Assembly (NCBI GenBank): GCA_964400725.1 | Contig: CAYNVS010000022.1 | Location: forward strand, 1 to 49,923 | Source: CAYNVS01 sp964400725 | GTDB lineage: Bacteria > Myxococcota_A > SURF-8 > CAYNVS01 | Direction of reading: 5' to 3' | Length of the DNA: 49,923 bases | Part shown: piece after piece, positions 1 to 7,698 of the stretch | How the letters are laid out: every line of letters begins with the position of its first letter | How positions within the stretch are numbered: position 1 is the first letter of the stretch | Notes under the pieces: model-generated | What the model saw: the letters and a program-made list of their open reading frames with translations, nothing else | Database searches by the model: none | Told to the model about the DNA's origin: nothing | Made by a program: the position numbers and the translations under genes

Positions 1-837
1 GTAAACCGCAACGCCAGAGTCGTCGCCGCGGACGCGGCTGCTGAAGAGTCGCAGGCGGCGGCGCTGAACGCCTCCCAGAGATTGATTTACGACGAGCTGA
101 ACTCCTTTTATCAATCAATGAAAGATAAAAATTATTTCGAGGTGTTCGGAGTTGAAAAGACGGCGCAGGAAAAAGAAATAAAGGCTTCCTACTTCAAGCT
201 GGCGAGGAAGTTCCACCCGGACAGCGTGCAGATTAAAGACTCGCCCGTAATCAAATCGGTGGCGGACAAGATATTCTCCATTATAACCAAAGGTTACGCA
301 ACGCTCACTAACGCCGAAAAGCGCAAAGAATACGAGAAAAAATTGGCCGGTCAGTCGGACGACGCCAGCGAAGAGCTGATTAATATAATGAATTCAGAGG
401 CGCGCTTCCTAGAGGTTAAAGGCGCGATTAAGCGGCGCGACTGGAAAGCCGCTAAGGCGTTCATAGACGAATGCCTAAAGATGAATCCGAACGAAGGAGA
501 GTTTCAAGCGTACGCGGCGTGGATTAAGCTGAATTTAACCGGCGCCGAAGACGGCAACGCGCTAAAGCGGGCGTTCGTCGAAATTAAAAAGGCGCTTGAG
601 AAATCCCCCAAATCGGAGCAGGCGCATTATTTTCTCGGCATGGTAATACTGCTTATGGGCAAGCCGATGGAAGCGATGCGCGAATTCGAGGAAACGGTAA
701 AAATTTCGCCGTATCACGAGCAGGCGCTTGCGCAAATTAGGAACTTGCAAAGAAACAAAGAAAATATTACAACTGGTAAGGAAGGCGGTCTGCTGGGCGG
801 CCTTCTAGGAAAAAAAGATAAAGATGGCAAAAAATAA
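1..837 (+). CDS. J-domain (DnaJ-like) protein with C-terminal TPRs, 5' end missing
   Basis: The reading frame is open from base 1 of the window, so the true start lies upstream; an in-frame TTG at 82 is only an internal candidate. The visible 278 residues hold a J domain at about 45-110 with the diagnostic HPD triad at about 72-74. An alpha-helical region with tetratricopeptide character follows at about 130-250 (the stretch AHYFLGMVILLMGKPMEAMREFEE is TPR-like in spacing), then a Gly/Lys-rich tail. J domains stimulate Hsp70 ATPase, and TPRs bind protein partners, so an Hsp70 co-chaperone or scaffold is likely. Many deltaproteobacteria encode J-TPR proteins with an extra N-terminal regulatory domain, but that part is not visible. 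The Ala-rich stretch before the J domain looks like an interdomain linker. ilvE follows after 26 bases on the same strand. Confidence 0.8.
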   Translation, partial: VNRNARVVAADAAAEESQAAALNASQRLIYDELNSFYQSMKDKNYFEVFGVEKTAQEKEIKASYFKLARKFHPDSVQIKDSPVIKSVADKIFSIITKGYATLTNAEKRKEYEKKLAGQSDDASEELINIMNSEARFLEVKGAIKRRDWKAAKAFIDECLKMNPNEGEFQAYAAWIKLNLTGAEDGNALKRAFVEIKKALEKSPKSEQAHYFLGMVILLMGKPMEAMREFEETVKISPYHEQALAQIRNLQRNKENITTGKEGGLLGGLLGKKDKDGKK

Positions 838-863
838 TAACCGCAGCTACAAGGAGTAAACAA

Positions 864-1784
864 ATGAAGCCGTTAGAAAAAATATGGATGAACGGAGAAA
901 TGCTTCCTTGGAACGACGCCAAGGTGCACGTTACGTGCTACACGCTTCACTACGGCGTGGCCGCCTTCGAAGGAATTCGAGCTTACAAGCTCGCCGACGG
1001 CAGAACGGGCGTGTTTCGCCTTAAAGAACATATGCAGAGGCTTTACGACTCCGGCAAACTGGTGTTGATGAACAATATTCCGTGGACGCTCGATCAGTCG
1101 ATTCAAGCCTGCATCGACACGATTAAGGCGAACCATATGGAAGAGTGCTACATCCGTCCGCTGCTTTACTACGGCCCCGGCGACCTCGGCGTCGGCAAGG
1201 TAAATCAGGTGGAGCTGGCGGTTATGGTCTGGGAGTGGGGCGCATACTTGGGGAAGGACGGCCTCGAAAAAGGAATCAGTTGCAAAACGACCAGCTACGT
1301 TCGTCCTCATCCGGCTTCCGGTCTTCCCAAGGGCAAGCTCGCCGGCAATTACATCACCGGCTTCCTCGCCAAATGGGAAGCGTGGCAGGACGGTTATTCC
1401 GAGGCGATAATGTTCGACACCGAAGGCTTCGTCTCCGAGGGAACCGGCGAAAATCTTTTCGTGGTTCTCAATAAGGTTATATACACTACGCCTTACAGCT
1501 CTCCGGTGCTCGGCGGCATTACGCGCGAAACGATAATGCAGCTTGCGCGCGATTTGGGTTACGAAGTGCGCGAAAGCCTGATTTCGCGCGAGATGATGTT
1601 GTTGGCCGACGAGCTTTTCTTCACAGGAACTGCAGCCGAAGTTACGCCGATAGCCAAGGTCGATCATCACGCCATTGGCGCCGGAGTCGCCGGTCCCATA
1701 ACCAAGGATATTCAGCAAAACTATATGAAGATGGTTCGCGGCGAATTCGAGCGCTACAATCATTGGATTACGATTGTTGAATAA
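864..1784 (+). CDS. ilvE: Branched-chain amino acid aminotransferase
   Basis: Class IV PLP aminotransferase of 306 residues, the usual IlvE length. It catalyses the last reversible step of Leu/Ile/Val synthesis with glutamate as amino donor, in the cytoplasm. Visible hallmarks are AFEGIRAY near 34-41, YIRPLLYYG near 96-104, the PLP-lysine region PKGKLAGNY with K158 as likely Schiff-base lysine, SEGTGENLF in the PLP phosphate-binding part, and the C-terminal FTGTAAEVTPI. The ATG start is supported by AAGGAG 7 bases upstream (851-856). The gene is followed by a strong intrinsic terminator at 1865-1891. No other ilv gene is nearby. D-amino acid aminotransferase and aminodeoxychorismate lyase share the fold, but these motifs match IlvE best. 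Confidence 0.95.
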   Translation: MKPLEKIWMNGEMLPWNDAKVHVTCYTLHYGVAAFEGIRAYKLADGRTGVFRLKEHMQRLYDSGKLVLMNNIPWTLDQSIQACIDTIKANHMEECYIRPLLYYGPGDLGVGKVNQVELAVMVWEWGAYLGKDGLEKGISCKTTSYVRPHPASGLPKGKLAGNYITGFLAKWEAWQDGYSEAIMFDTEGFVSEGTGENLFVVLNKVIYTTPYSSPVLGGITRETIMQLARDLGYEVRESLISREMMLLADELFFTGTAAEVTPIAKVDHHAIGAGVAGPITKDIQQNYMKMVRGEFERYNHWITIVE

Positions 1785-1864
1785 ACTTCAGCGGCCTTTT
1801 TCGTTAGGGCTTTGTCGAACCGGACTAAATAAAACTTGTTTAATCCGAAAGGATTATTTAAAAT

Positions 1865-1891
1865 GAGCGCTTAATATAGCGCTCTTTTTTT
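1865..1891 (+). terminator. Rho-independent terminator after ilvE
   Basis: Perfect 6-bp stem GAGCGC (1865-1870) and GCGCTC (1879-1884) with an 8-base AT loop, followed by seven T (1885-1891). A second small hairpin, TAATCC-GAAA-GGATTA, lies just upstream at about 1841-1856. Confidence 0.75.
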
Positions 1892-1928
1892 ATTAGTCAG
1901 TTTTTTGGAAAGGACTCAACGACTTAAT

Positions 1929-2669
1929 ATGTACGAAAACGCACAAGACCTCCTTCTGCTCGCAACGAGCGGCGGCGGCCTGCTTTCGATAGTTAAAGGA
2001 ACGGGCATAGTCGTCAGGCTTACGCTTCTTCTGCTCGTTCTCGCCTCGGTCGCAAGCTGGGCGATTATCATATTCAAAGCGGTTCAAATGAAGCGGATGT
2101 TTGCAAATTCAAGCTCGTTTCTCGAATACTTCTGGCATTCGAGGAAACTTGACGAAATTTACGAAAACGCCGACAACTTCTCGCCTTGTCCGGTAGCCGA
2201 AGTTTTCAAGGACGGATACATAGAGCTGGGCAAGATACAAAAGGCGAGACGCCAGAAGATGGCCGATTCGTCGGCGGGAATGGCCGAGCTGTCGGGACTT
2301 GACGAAGACATGGAGAGCGTTGAGCGCTCGCTGAGGAAGGCGCAGACGACGCAGCTCGACGCGGTCGAGTCTCTCGTTCCGTTTCTTGCGACAATCGGCT
2401 CCACGGCTCCGTTCGTTGGATTGTTCGGAACGGTGTGGGGAATTATGAACTCGTTTCACGAGATAGGCGTTACTCAAAACGCTACGCTCGCAACGGTGGC
2501 GCCCGGCATTTCCGAGGCGCTAATAGCGACGGCCACCGGCTTGGCCGCGGCGATTCCGGCGGTAATCGCTTACAACTTCTTCATCGAAAGAATAAAAACG
2601 CTGGATAACGAAATGGAAAACTTCAGCCGCGATTTTCTTAATATAATCAAGCGGCACTTTTTAAGCTGA
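1929..2669 (+). CDS. tolQ: TolQ, proton-channel subunit of the Tol-Pal system
   Basis: ExbB/TolQ family inner-membrane protein of 246 residues. It forms, with TolR, the proton-driven motor that energises TolA during outer-membrane constriction. Three membrane segments are visible at about 24-48, 135-165 and 180-205. The second contains the conserved IGSTAPFVGLFGTVWGIM signature of the family. I chose the ATG at 1929; a TTG at 1905 is in frame but would overlap the only Shine-Dalgarno-like sequence (GGAAAGGA, 1907-1914), which sits a rather long 14 bases before the ATG. The gene is first of a tight run tolQ-tolR-tolA-like-tolB-pal, and that context separates it from ExbB or MotA paralogues. 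Confidence 0.92.
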   Translation: MYENAQDLLLLATSGGGLLSIVKGTGIVVRLTLLLLVLASVASWAIIIFKAVQMKRMFANSSSFLEYFWHSRKLDEIYENADNFSPCPVAEVFKDGYIELGKIQKARRQKMADSSAGMAELSGLDEDMESVERSLRKAQTTQLDAVESLVPFLATIGSTAPFVGLFGTVWGIMNSFHEIGVTQNATLATVAPGISEALIATATGLAAAIPAVIAYNFFIERIKTLDNEMENFSRDFLNIIKRHFLS

Positions 2670-2681
2670 ACGGTAAATTGT

Positions 2682-3104
2682 ATGGCGTTTAACCTTCCAA
2701 GCGGCGGGGGGAGACGCAGAGCGATGAGCGAGATTAACATTACTCCCTTCGTGGACGTAATGCTGGTTCTGCTCATAATTTTTATGGTTACCGCGCCTAT
2801 GATGGAACAGAAGGTTCCAATCGACCTGCCTAAAACCGACAAGGTTGATATTCTGACGCAATCGGAAGTCGATAACGTTTTGACAATAGACAAAGACTCG
2901 AAGATTTACTTCAAAGGAAGCGAAATTCCGCTGGACGCTCTTGAATACAACGATTTAATTAAAGGAATGGACGAAGTCTATCTTTACGCCGACAGAACGC
3001 TTCAGTACGAGGCGGTCGTTAAGGTGATGGGAAAATTAAAACGCGCGGGCGTAAAAAGGCTCGCTCTTGTAACCGACGAAGAGGGAAAGGACGACGGAAA
3101 ATGA
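2682..3104 (+). CDS. tolR: TolR, ExbD/TolR-family motor protein
   Basis: A 140-residue single-pass inner-membrane protein and partner of TolQ. After a short basic N-terminus comes SEINITPFVDVMLVLLIIFMV, where Asp25 matches the proton-carrying aspartate of ExbD/TolR. A periplasmic domain with a beta-alpha pattern and the family ending (YADRTLQYEAVVKVMGKLKRAGV) follows. It starts 12 bases after tolQ and its stop overlaps the next start by 4 bases (ATGA), showing translational coupling. Confidence 0.93.
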   Translation: MAFNLPSGGGRRRAMSEINITPFVDVMLVLLIIFMVTAPMMEQKVPIDLPKTDKVDILTQSEVDNVLTIDKDSKIYFKGSEIPLDALEYNDLIKGMDEVYLYADRTLQYEAVVKVMGKLKRAGVKRLALVTDEEGKDDGK

Positions 3105-3883
3105 CCGCGGACGACTTAAACTCGACGCGCGCCTTAAAGGGCGGCAGGGGGTTTAAAATCGCGCTGGCGGTTTCTCTGTTCGCGCACATTTTTCTTTTCA
3201 GCCTTTCCGCCATAGCCATTAAGCCGGACGAACCGGCCGAACCCGCGGTTAAACTCGAATACATCGACACGCGGATGGTCAAACTCGGAGCCAAGGAACT
3301 TCCCAAAAACTGGATGCCGCACAAGTACGTTCCGAAATACGAGACCGATAAAGCGGTCGCGATTAATCCTTATTCCGCCCAGTATCCGGAGATGGTCGAT
3401 AAGACCGGAAAGAAAGATCCGAAAGAGGAGGGGAAGAAGGATTACTCGAAGGATATGGCAAAAGTGCTGGAAAAGTTCAAAAAAAAGAACAAAGAATTAT
3501 ACAAAAGCGCGTACGAAAACGAAGGCTCTCCCGACGGCTCGCCGGATGGAACGCTCTCAAGCGCGGCCAAGCAGGCTCTCGCCAACTCTTATCTGCTTCA
3601 GATAAGCCGAATGTTCAAGAGCGCGTGGGAAATACCGGCGATAATCGCCAAAGAGGAGCTGCCGACGCTTGAATGCACGATAGAATTCAGGATTGATAAA
3701 AACGGAAAAATAAAAAAAGCGTGGGTAAAAAAAGGAAGCGGCAACGAACAATTCGACGCTTCGGCGCTAGGCGCGGTTCTTAAAACCGGTTCGCTTCCCA
3801 TTCCCGCCGACCCAGATTTCAGGAAAAATATTTTGGATTACGGGATGTTCTACACTTTTATTCCGGAGGAGGCGCAAAAATGA
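3101..3883 (+). CDS. TolA/TonB-like energy-transducing protein
   Basis: Inner-membrane-anchored periplasm-spanning protein of 260 residues. A single membrane helix lies at about 17-37, followed by a Lys/Asp/Glu-rich linker at about 95-150. The C-terminal TonB/TolA-type domain (about 170-255) carries a typical TIEFRIDKNGKIKKAWVKKGSG strand-turn-strand and SALGAVLK helix. By position between tolR and tolB it should be the TolA that links the TolQR motor to TolB/Pal. The linker is shorter than in enterobacterial TolA (421 residues in E. coli), so I leave the symbol blank. Start and stop both overlap neighbours by 4 bases. Confidence 0.85.
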   Translation: MTADDLNSTRALKGGRGFKIALAVSLFAHIFLFSLSAIAIKPDEPAEPAVKLEYIDTRMVKLGAKELPKNWMPHKYVPKYETDKAVAINPYSAQYPEMVDKTGKKDPKEEGKKDYSKDMAKVLEKFKKKNKELYKSAYENEGSPDGSPDGTLSSAAKQALANSYLLQISRMFKSAWEIPAIIAKEELPTLECTIEFRIDKNGKIKKAWVKKGSGNEQFDASALGAVLKTGSLPIPADPDFRKNILDYGMFYTFIPEEAQK

Positions 3884-5292
3884 GCGTAATGAGAAAGAAA
3901 CCCGCGGCTCTGGCTCTTGCGGCGGCCATCTTTATAATTATAGCTGTAGGCTCGGCCTTCGGCGTAGATAAAAAAGACAAGCCCGAACCGGATAAAAAAG
4001 AATCGGGCGGCGCGGCCGACGGCGGAACGCAGATAGGCGGGACAGTAGTGGGCGGAGAAGTAGTCAAATGGCCGCTTGCGGTTCCCGAATTCAAGGTTTT
4101 GGGGCAGACGCCCGACAACGACGGCCTCGCCAAACTCGGCGCGAACGTTCTGGCCAACGATTTGTCCATCAGCGGCGTCTTCGAAGTTCTCGATCCGAAA
4201 AGCTATCTTGAAGACGCGAAAAAGGGCGGCCTCACCGAGGCGAGCGTCAATTTCAACGATTGGCTTAACGTCGGCGCGAACGCGCTAATCAAGGCCGGAG
4301 TTACAATCGACGGCGAAAACGTCAAGCTCGATATACGCCTGTTCGACGTAGTTACTAAAAAAATGGTTTTAGGCAAGGAATATAAAAGCGTCAAATCTCA
4401 GTATCGCTACATGATTCACAAGTTCGCTTCCGAGGTTCTTTCATACTTCACAAAAGGAGCGCAAAAAGGGATTTACAACACGAAAATAGCCTGCGTTAAA
4501 AAAACGGAGACCGGCAAGGAATTATGGATAATGGACTTCGACGGAGCCGGAGCCTATCCGCTGACGAACAACGGCTCGCTTAATCTGCTGCCTTCATGGG
4601 ACGCCGGCGGCAAAGGAATTTTCTTTACTTCATACGTAGGCGGAGACCCCGACGTTTACAGCGCGGCGCTTGGCAAATCCGATAATTTAGTTAGGATTAC
4701 GACCTTTCCGGGATTGGAAATGAACGCCGTCGTAAGCCCGGACGGAAAGAGAATCGCGCTTGTTCTTACCAAGGACGACAACGCGGAGATTTACGTTATG
4801 AACCGCGACGGCTCAAACCTTACCCGGCTTACGAACAGCTGGGGCATAGACGTTTCGCCTTCTTGGAGTCCTGACGGAAAGAAGATAGCGTTTGTTTCAA
4901 ATCGAAGCGGAAATCCTCATATTTATATTATGAACGCCGACGGCTCGAATCAGGACAGATTGACCTTTGTTGGAAGTTACAACCAGTCGCCGGTATGGAG
5001 TCCAAAAGGGGACGTAATCGCCTTCGTTGGACGCGACGAGCGTTACATTTTCGATATTTTCACGATTAGCGTTACCGATAAGCTGGACATAAAGCGGCTC
5101 ACCCAAGATATGGGCAACAACGAAAGTCCTTCGTGGTCGCCCGACGCCAAGCATATCGTATTCGCAAGCGACCGTTCGGGCGAGTCGAAACTTTACATAA
5201 TGAACGCGGACGGCTCCAACCAGCGTAAAATTACGATGGAAAAAGGAGAATACGCCACTCCCGCGTGGTCTCCTAATATGAGCTGGGATTAA
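3880..5292 (+). CDS. tolB: TolB, periplasmic beta-propeller of Tol-Pal
   Basis: A 470-residue exported protein. The signal peptide spans about 1-28 (basic MSVMRKK, long hydrophobic core, SAFG). An N-terminal TolB domain (about 65-200) follows, then a C-terminal six-bladed propeller built of PD40 repeats. These are visible as recurrent SPDGKKIAF / WSPDAKHIVFASDRSG and YIMNADGSN motifs between about 205 and 468. TolB binds Pal and the TolA C-terminus to complete the trans-envelope link. The start overlaps the preceding stop (ATGA), and pal follows after 36 bases. The length is slightly above the typical 430, mostly from an Asp/Lys/Gly-rich linker after the signal peptide. Confidence 0.93.
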   Translation: MSVMRKKPAALALAAAIFIIIAVGSAFGVDKKDKPEPDKKESGGAADGGTQIGGTVVGGEVVKWPLAVPEFKVLGQTPDNDGLAKLGANVLANDLSISGVFEVLDPKSYLEDAKKGGLTEASVNFNDWLNVGANALIKAGVTIDGENVKLDIRLFDVVTKKMVLGKEYKSVKSQYRYMIHKFASEVLSYFTKGAQKGIYNTKIACVKKTETGKELWIMDFDGAGAYPLTNNGSLNLLPSWDAGGKGIFFTSYVGGDPDVYSAALGKSDNLVRITTFPGLEMNAVVSPDGKRIALVLTKDDNAEIYVMNRDGSNLTRLTNSWGIDVSPSWSPDGKKIAFVSNRSGNPHIYIMNADGSNQDRLTFVGSYNQSPVWSPKGDVIAFVGRDERYIFDIFTISVTDKLDIKRLTQDMGNNESPSWSPDAKHIVFASDRSGESKLYIMNADGSNQRKITMEKGEYATPAWSPNMSWD

Positions 5293-5328
5293 CGCCCGCG
5301 TCGAAGCGAGCTTGAAAAGGAGAACGAC

Positions 5329-6072
5329 ATGAAAAACGTTTGGCAAAAAATCTTAGCGGTCGCTCTTTGCGCCTTAACGCTCGCGGCTTGCAGAACTCTT
5401 CCCGAAAAGGAAAGAGCCGACGCGGAAACCGCCTACAAAAAAGCGCAGATCTCGAAACAGTGCAAAACCGACAAATACATGGCGGCGGAAAGCCTTATCA
5501 TAGAGGCGCGCAAAAACGTAAACGATAAAAAATACGAAGAGGCGAAAATCGCCTTCGCCACCGCCGAGAAAATGTTCAAGGAAGCCGAAGAGGAAGCGAA
5601 AAAAGACCCTAACTGCAACAAGCAGGAAGACGCTTCCGCAAAAGCGAAAGACGAGGAAAAGCCCAAAATCGACGAGATGAACCTGAAGGGAACGAACGTT
5701 AAAAACGAAGGCGGGCTGGGCGCGGCCGGCGAAGAAGAACTCGCGACGATATTTTTCCCCTTCGACTCGTCCGATATAACCGACGAAGCCGCGGAAATTC
5801 TAAAGAAGAACGCAAAATGGCTTGAAAAGCGTCCCGAATTCGTTCTGATAATAGAAGGGCACTGCGACCAAAAAGGAAGCGTCGATTACAATCTAGCTTT
5901 GGGCGCAAGGCGCGCAGAGGCCGTAAAGCAGTATCTTATAACGCTCGGCATTTCGCCGGAGAGGCTCAAAACTATTTCGTACGGCAAGGAGCGCCCGCTG
6001 GACGATAGAAACGTGCCCGACGCGTGGAATAAAAACAGGCGCGCCGAATTCAAACCGCAGAAGAAAAAGTAA
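5329..6072 (+). CDS. pal: Pal, peptidoglycan-associated lipoprotein
   Basis: Outer-membrane lipoprotein of 247 residues. Signal peptide and lipobox LTLAAC give Cys21 as the lipidated residue. An Ala/Lys/Glu-rich helical segment (about 25-115) separates it from the OmpA-like peptidoglycan-binding domain at about 135-247. That domain has FDSSDITDEA, IEGHCDQKGSVDYNLALGARRAEAV and NRRAEF, including the Asp/Arg residues that grip diaminopimelate. AAGGAG 8 bases before the ATG supports the start. The long helical insert is unusual compared with the 173-residue E. coli Pal. It may replace the coiled-coil partner CpoB, which is not encoded in this operon. Confidence 0.92.
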   Translation: MKNVWQKILAVALCALTLAACRTLPEKERADAETAYKKAQISKQCKTDKYMAAESLIIEARKNVNDKKYEEAKIAFATAEKMFKEAEEEAKKDPNCNKQEDASAKAKDEEKPKIDEMNLKGTNVKNEGGLGAAGEEELATIFFPFDSSDITDEAAEILKKNAKWLEKRPEFVLIIEGHCDQKGSVDYNLALGARRAEAVKQYLITLGISPERLKTISYGKERPLDDRNVPDAWNKNRRAEFKPQKKK

Positions 6073-6096
6073 GCCGCCAATGCGGCCTGCGAACCG

Positions 6097-7425
6097 ATGA
6101 TGGATTTTTTCGCGGACAAGGAAGCGGCGGGCGCCGCGGCTCCGCTTGCGGAGAGGATGCGGCCTAAGAACCTCGACGAAGTCGTAGGTCAAGAGCATAT
6201 TTTAGGCCCCGACAAACTGCTGCGGCGAAGCATCGAGGCAGGGAAAGTCCCGTCCATGATTTTATGGGGACCGCCCGGATGCGGGAAAACCACTATTGCC
6301 ACGGCGATCGCCGGGCACGTGAGAGCTCATTTTGAAGCGTATTCGGCGGTGCTTGGAAGCGTATCTTACGTTAAAGAAGCTGCGCAGAAAGCTCGGTTAA
6401 GGCTCGAAAAAGAAGGGACGCGCACGGTGATGTTCGTGGACGAAATACACCGATTCAACAAAGCGCAGCAGGACGCCTTTCTTCCTTTCGTGGAAAGCGG
6501 AGTTATTACGCTCGTGGGAGCTACGACGGAAAATCCCAGTTTTGAGGTTATAGGTCCGCTTTTGTCGCGCTGCAAGACGCTCGTGCTCAAACCTTTGGAC
6601 GAAGACTGCATACGACGAATAATTATTCGCGCCGTTGCGGACGAAAAGAACGGTCTGGGCGGAACCGGAATAAAACTTGACGACGACGCGTTGGAATTCC
6701 TTGCGCAGGGCTCCCGCGGCGACGCCCGACGCGCCTTGTCCGCTCTTGAGGCGGCGTCCGACATCGCTTTCGCTAGGGGCGAAGGCCGCATAGCGCTCGC
6801 AGACGCCGAAGAGGCTCTGCAATCGAAGATGCTCGTTTACGATAAAGGCGGAGAAGAGCATTATAACGTTATTTCGGCGTTTATAAAGTCGATGCGCGGA
6901 AGCGATCCGGACGCGGCGGTGTATTACATGGTAAGAATGATCGAGGCGGGCGAAGACCCGCGTTTTATTCTGCGAAGAATGATTATCTTCGCCTCGGAGG
7001 ACGTAGGCAACGCCGACCCGACCGCTATGCTTGTCGCAACCTCGGCGCTGGCGGCGTTCGATGCGGTGGGTCTTCCCGAAGGTAAAATTCCCATGGCGCA
7101 GGCGGCGACTTATCTTGCGACCGCGCCGAAGTCGAACGCAAGTTACATGGCGTTGAACAAGGCCATTGCCGAAACGAAAGAAAGCGGATCGCTGGACGTT
7201 CCGCTTAAAATACGCAACGCTCCGACCAAGTTGATGAAGAGCCTCGATTACCACAAAGGGTACAATTATCCGCACGACGCGGAGGGTTCCTTCAGTCCGG
7301 AGCATTATCTTCCCGATAAAATAAAAGGTAAAATCTTTTACCAGCCGACTGAAAACGGCTACGAAAAAAAGATTAAAGAACGGCTTTCTGCTTGGCGCGC
7401 TCTGCGGGATAAAAAGGCTAAATGA
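6097..7425 (+). CDS. rarA: Replication-associated recombination protein A (RarA/MgsA ATPase)
   Basis: AAA+ ATPase of 442 residues related to clamp loaders, acting at stalled replication forks. Walker A GPPGCGKT is at 58-65 and Walker B VMFVDEIHR at 111-119. Sensor-1 TTENPSFE follows, with sensor-2 around GDARRALSALE. The C-terminal MgsA tetramerisation domain contains the signatures DPDAAVYYMVRMIEAGEDPRFILRR and PHDAEGSFSPEHYLPD. The N-terminus has the family motif LAERMRPKNLDEVVGQEHIL. No good Shine-Dalgarno is visible before the ATGATG at 6097. It starts 24 bases after pal, so it may be carried on the tol-pal transcript. Confidence 0.95.
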   Translation: MMDFFADKEAAGAAAPLAERMRPKNLDEVVGQEHILGPDKLLRRSIEAGKVPSMILWGPPGCGKTTIATAIAGHVRAHFEAYSAVLGSVSYVKEAAQKARLRLEKEGTRTVMFVDEIHRFNKAQQDAFLPFVESGVITLVGATTENPSFEVIGPLLSRCKTLVLKPLDEDCIRRIIIRAVADEKNGLGGTGIKLDDDALEFLAQGSRGDARRALSALEAASDIAFARGEGRIALADAEEALQSKMLVYDKGGEEHYNVISAFIKSMRGSDPDAAVYYMVRMIEAGEDPRFILRRMIIFASEDVGNADPTAMLVATSALAAFDAVGLPEGKIPMAQAATYLATAPKSNASYMALNKAIAETKESGSLDVPLKIRNAPTKLMKSLDYHKGYNYPHDAEGSFSPEHYLPDKIKGKIFYQPTENGYEKKIKERLSAWRALRDKKAK

Positions 7426-7516
7426 ACCGAGCGCAAAGAACCCAGGCGCGGCGGCAAATCGTAATTTACTCCAACCTTAAATGCGCGGGGCGGCGGCTTT
7501 TTTATTCGACAAAACA

Positions 7517-7545
7517 TTGTAATAATAGTTCTTGTATGTTAAAAT
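7517..7545 (+). promoter_or_regulatory. Candidate sigma-70 promoter for the kinase gene
   Basis: TTGTAA (7517-7522), a 17-base spacer and TAAAAT (7540-7545) lie in an AT-rich stretch between rarA and the kinase. They predict a leader of about 150 bases. Only the -10 is good, so this is tentative. Confidence 0.35.
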
Positions 7546-7698
7546 ATTCCTAGTAGTACGGTTTTTTATCGGATACGCCGACGGCGTCGTTGATTAGAGA
7601 GAACGGTCGTTCGTCCTGGAATCGAAGCCGAATTACTAAAACGGGTTATAATTTTGAGCGGTTGGCGGTAAATTCATAACTTGCATTGATTGCTTTTA

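Noticed and set aside
873..1763. 296-codon minus-strand frame opposite ilvE
   Set aside because: Pure shadow of a strongly recognised aminotransferase; no domain and no upstream signals.
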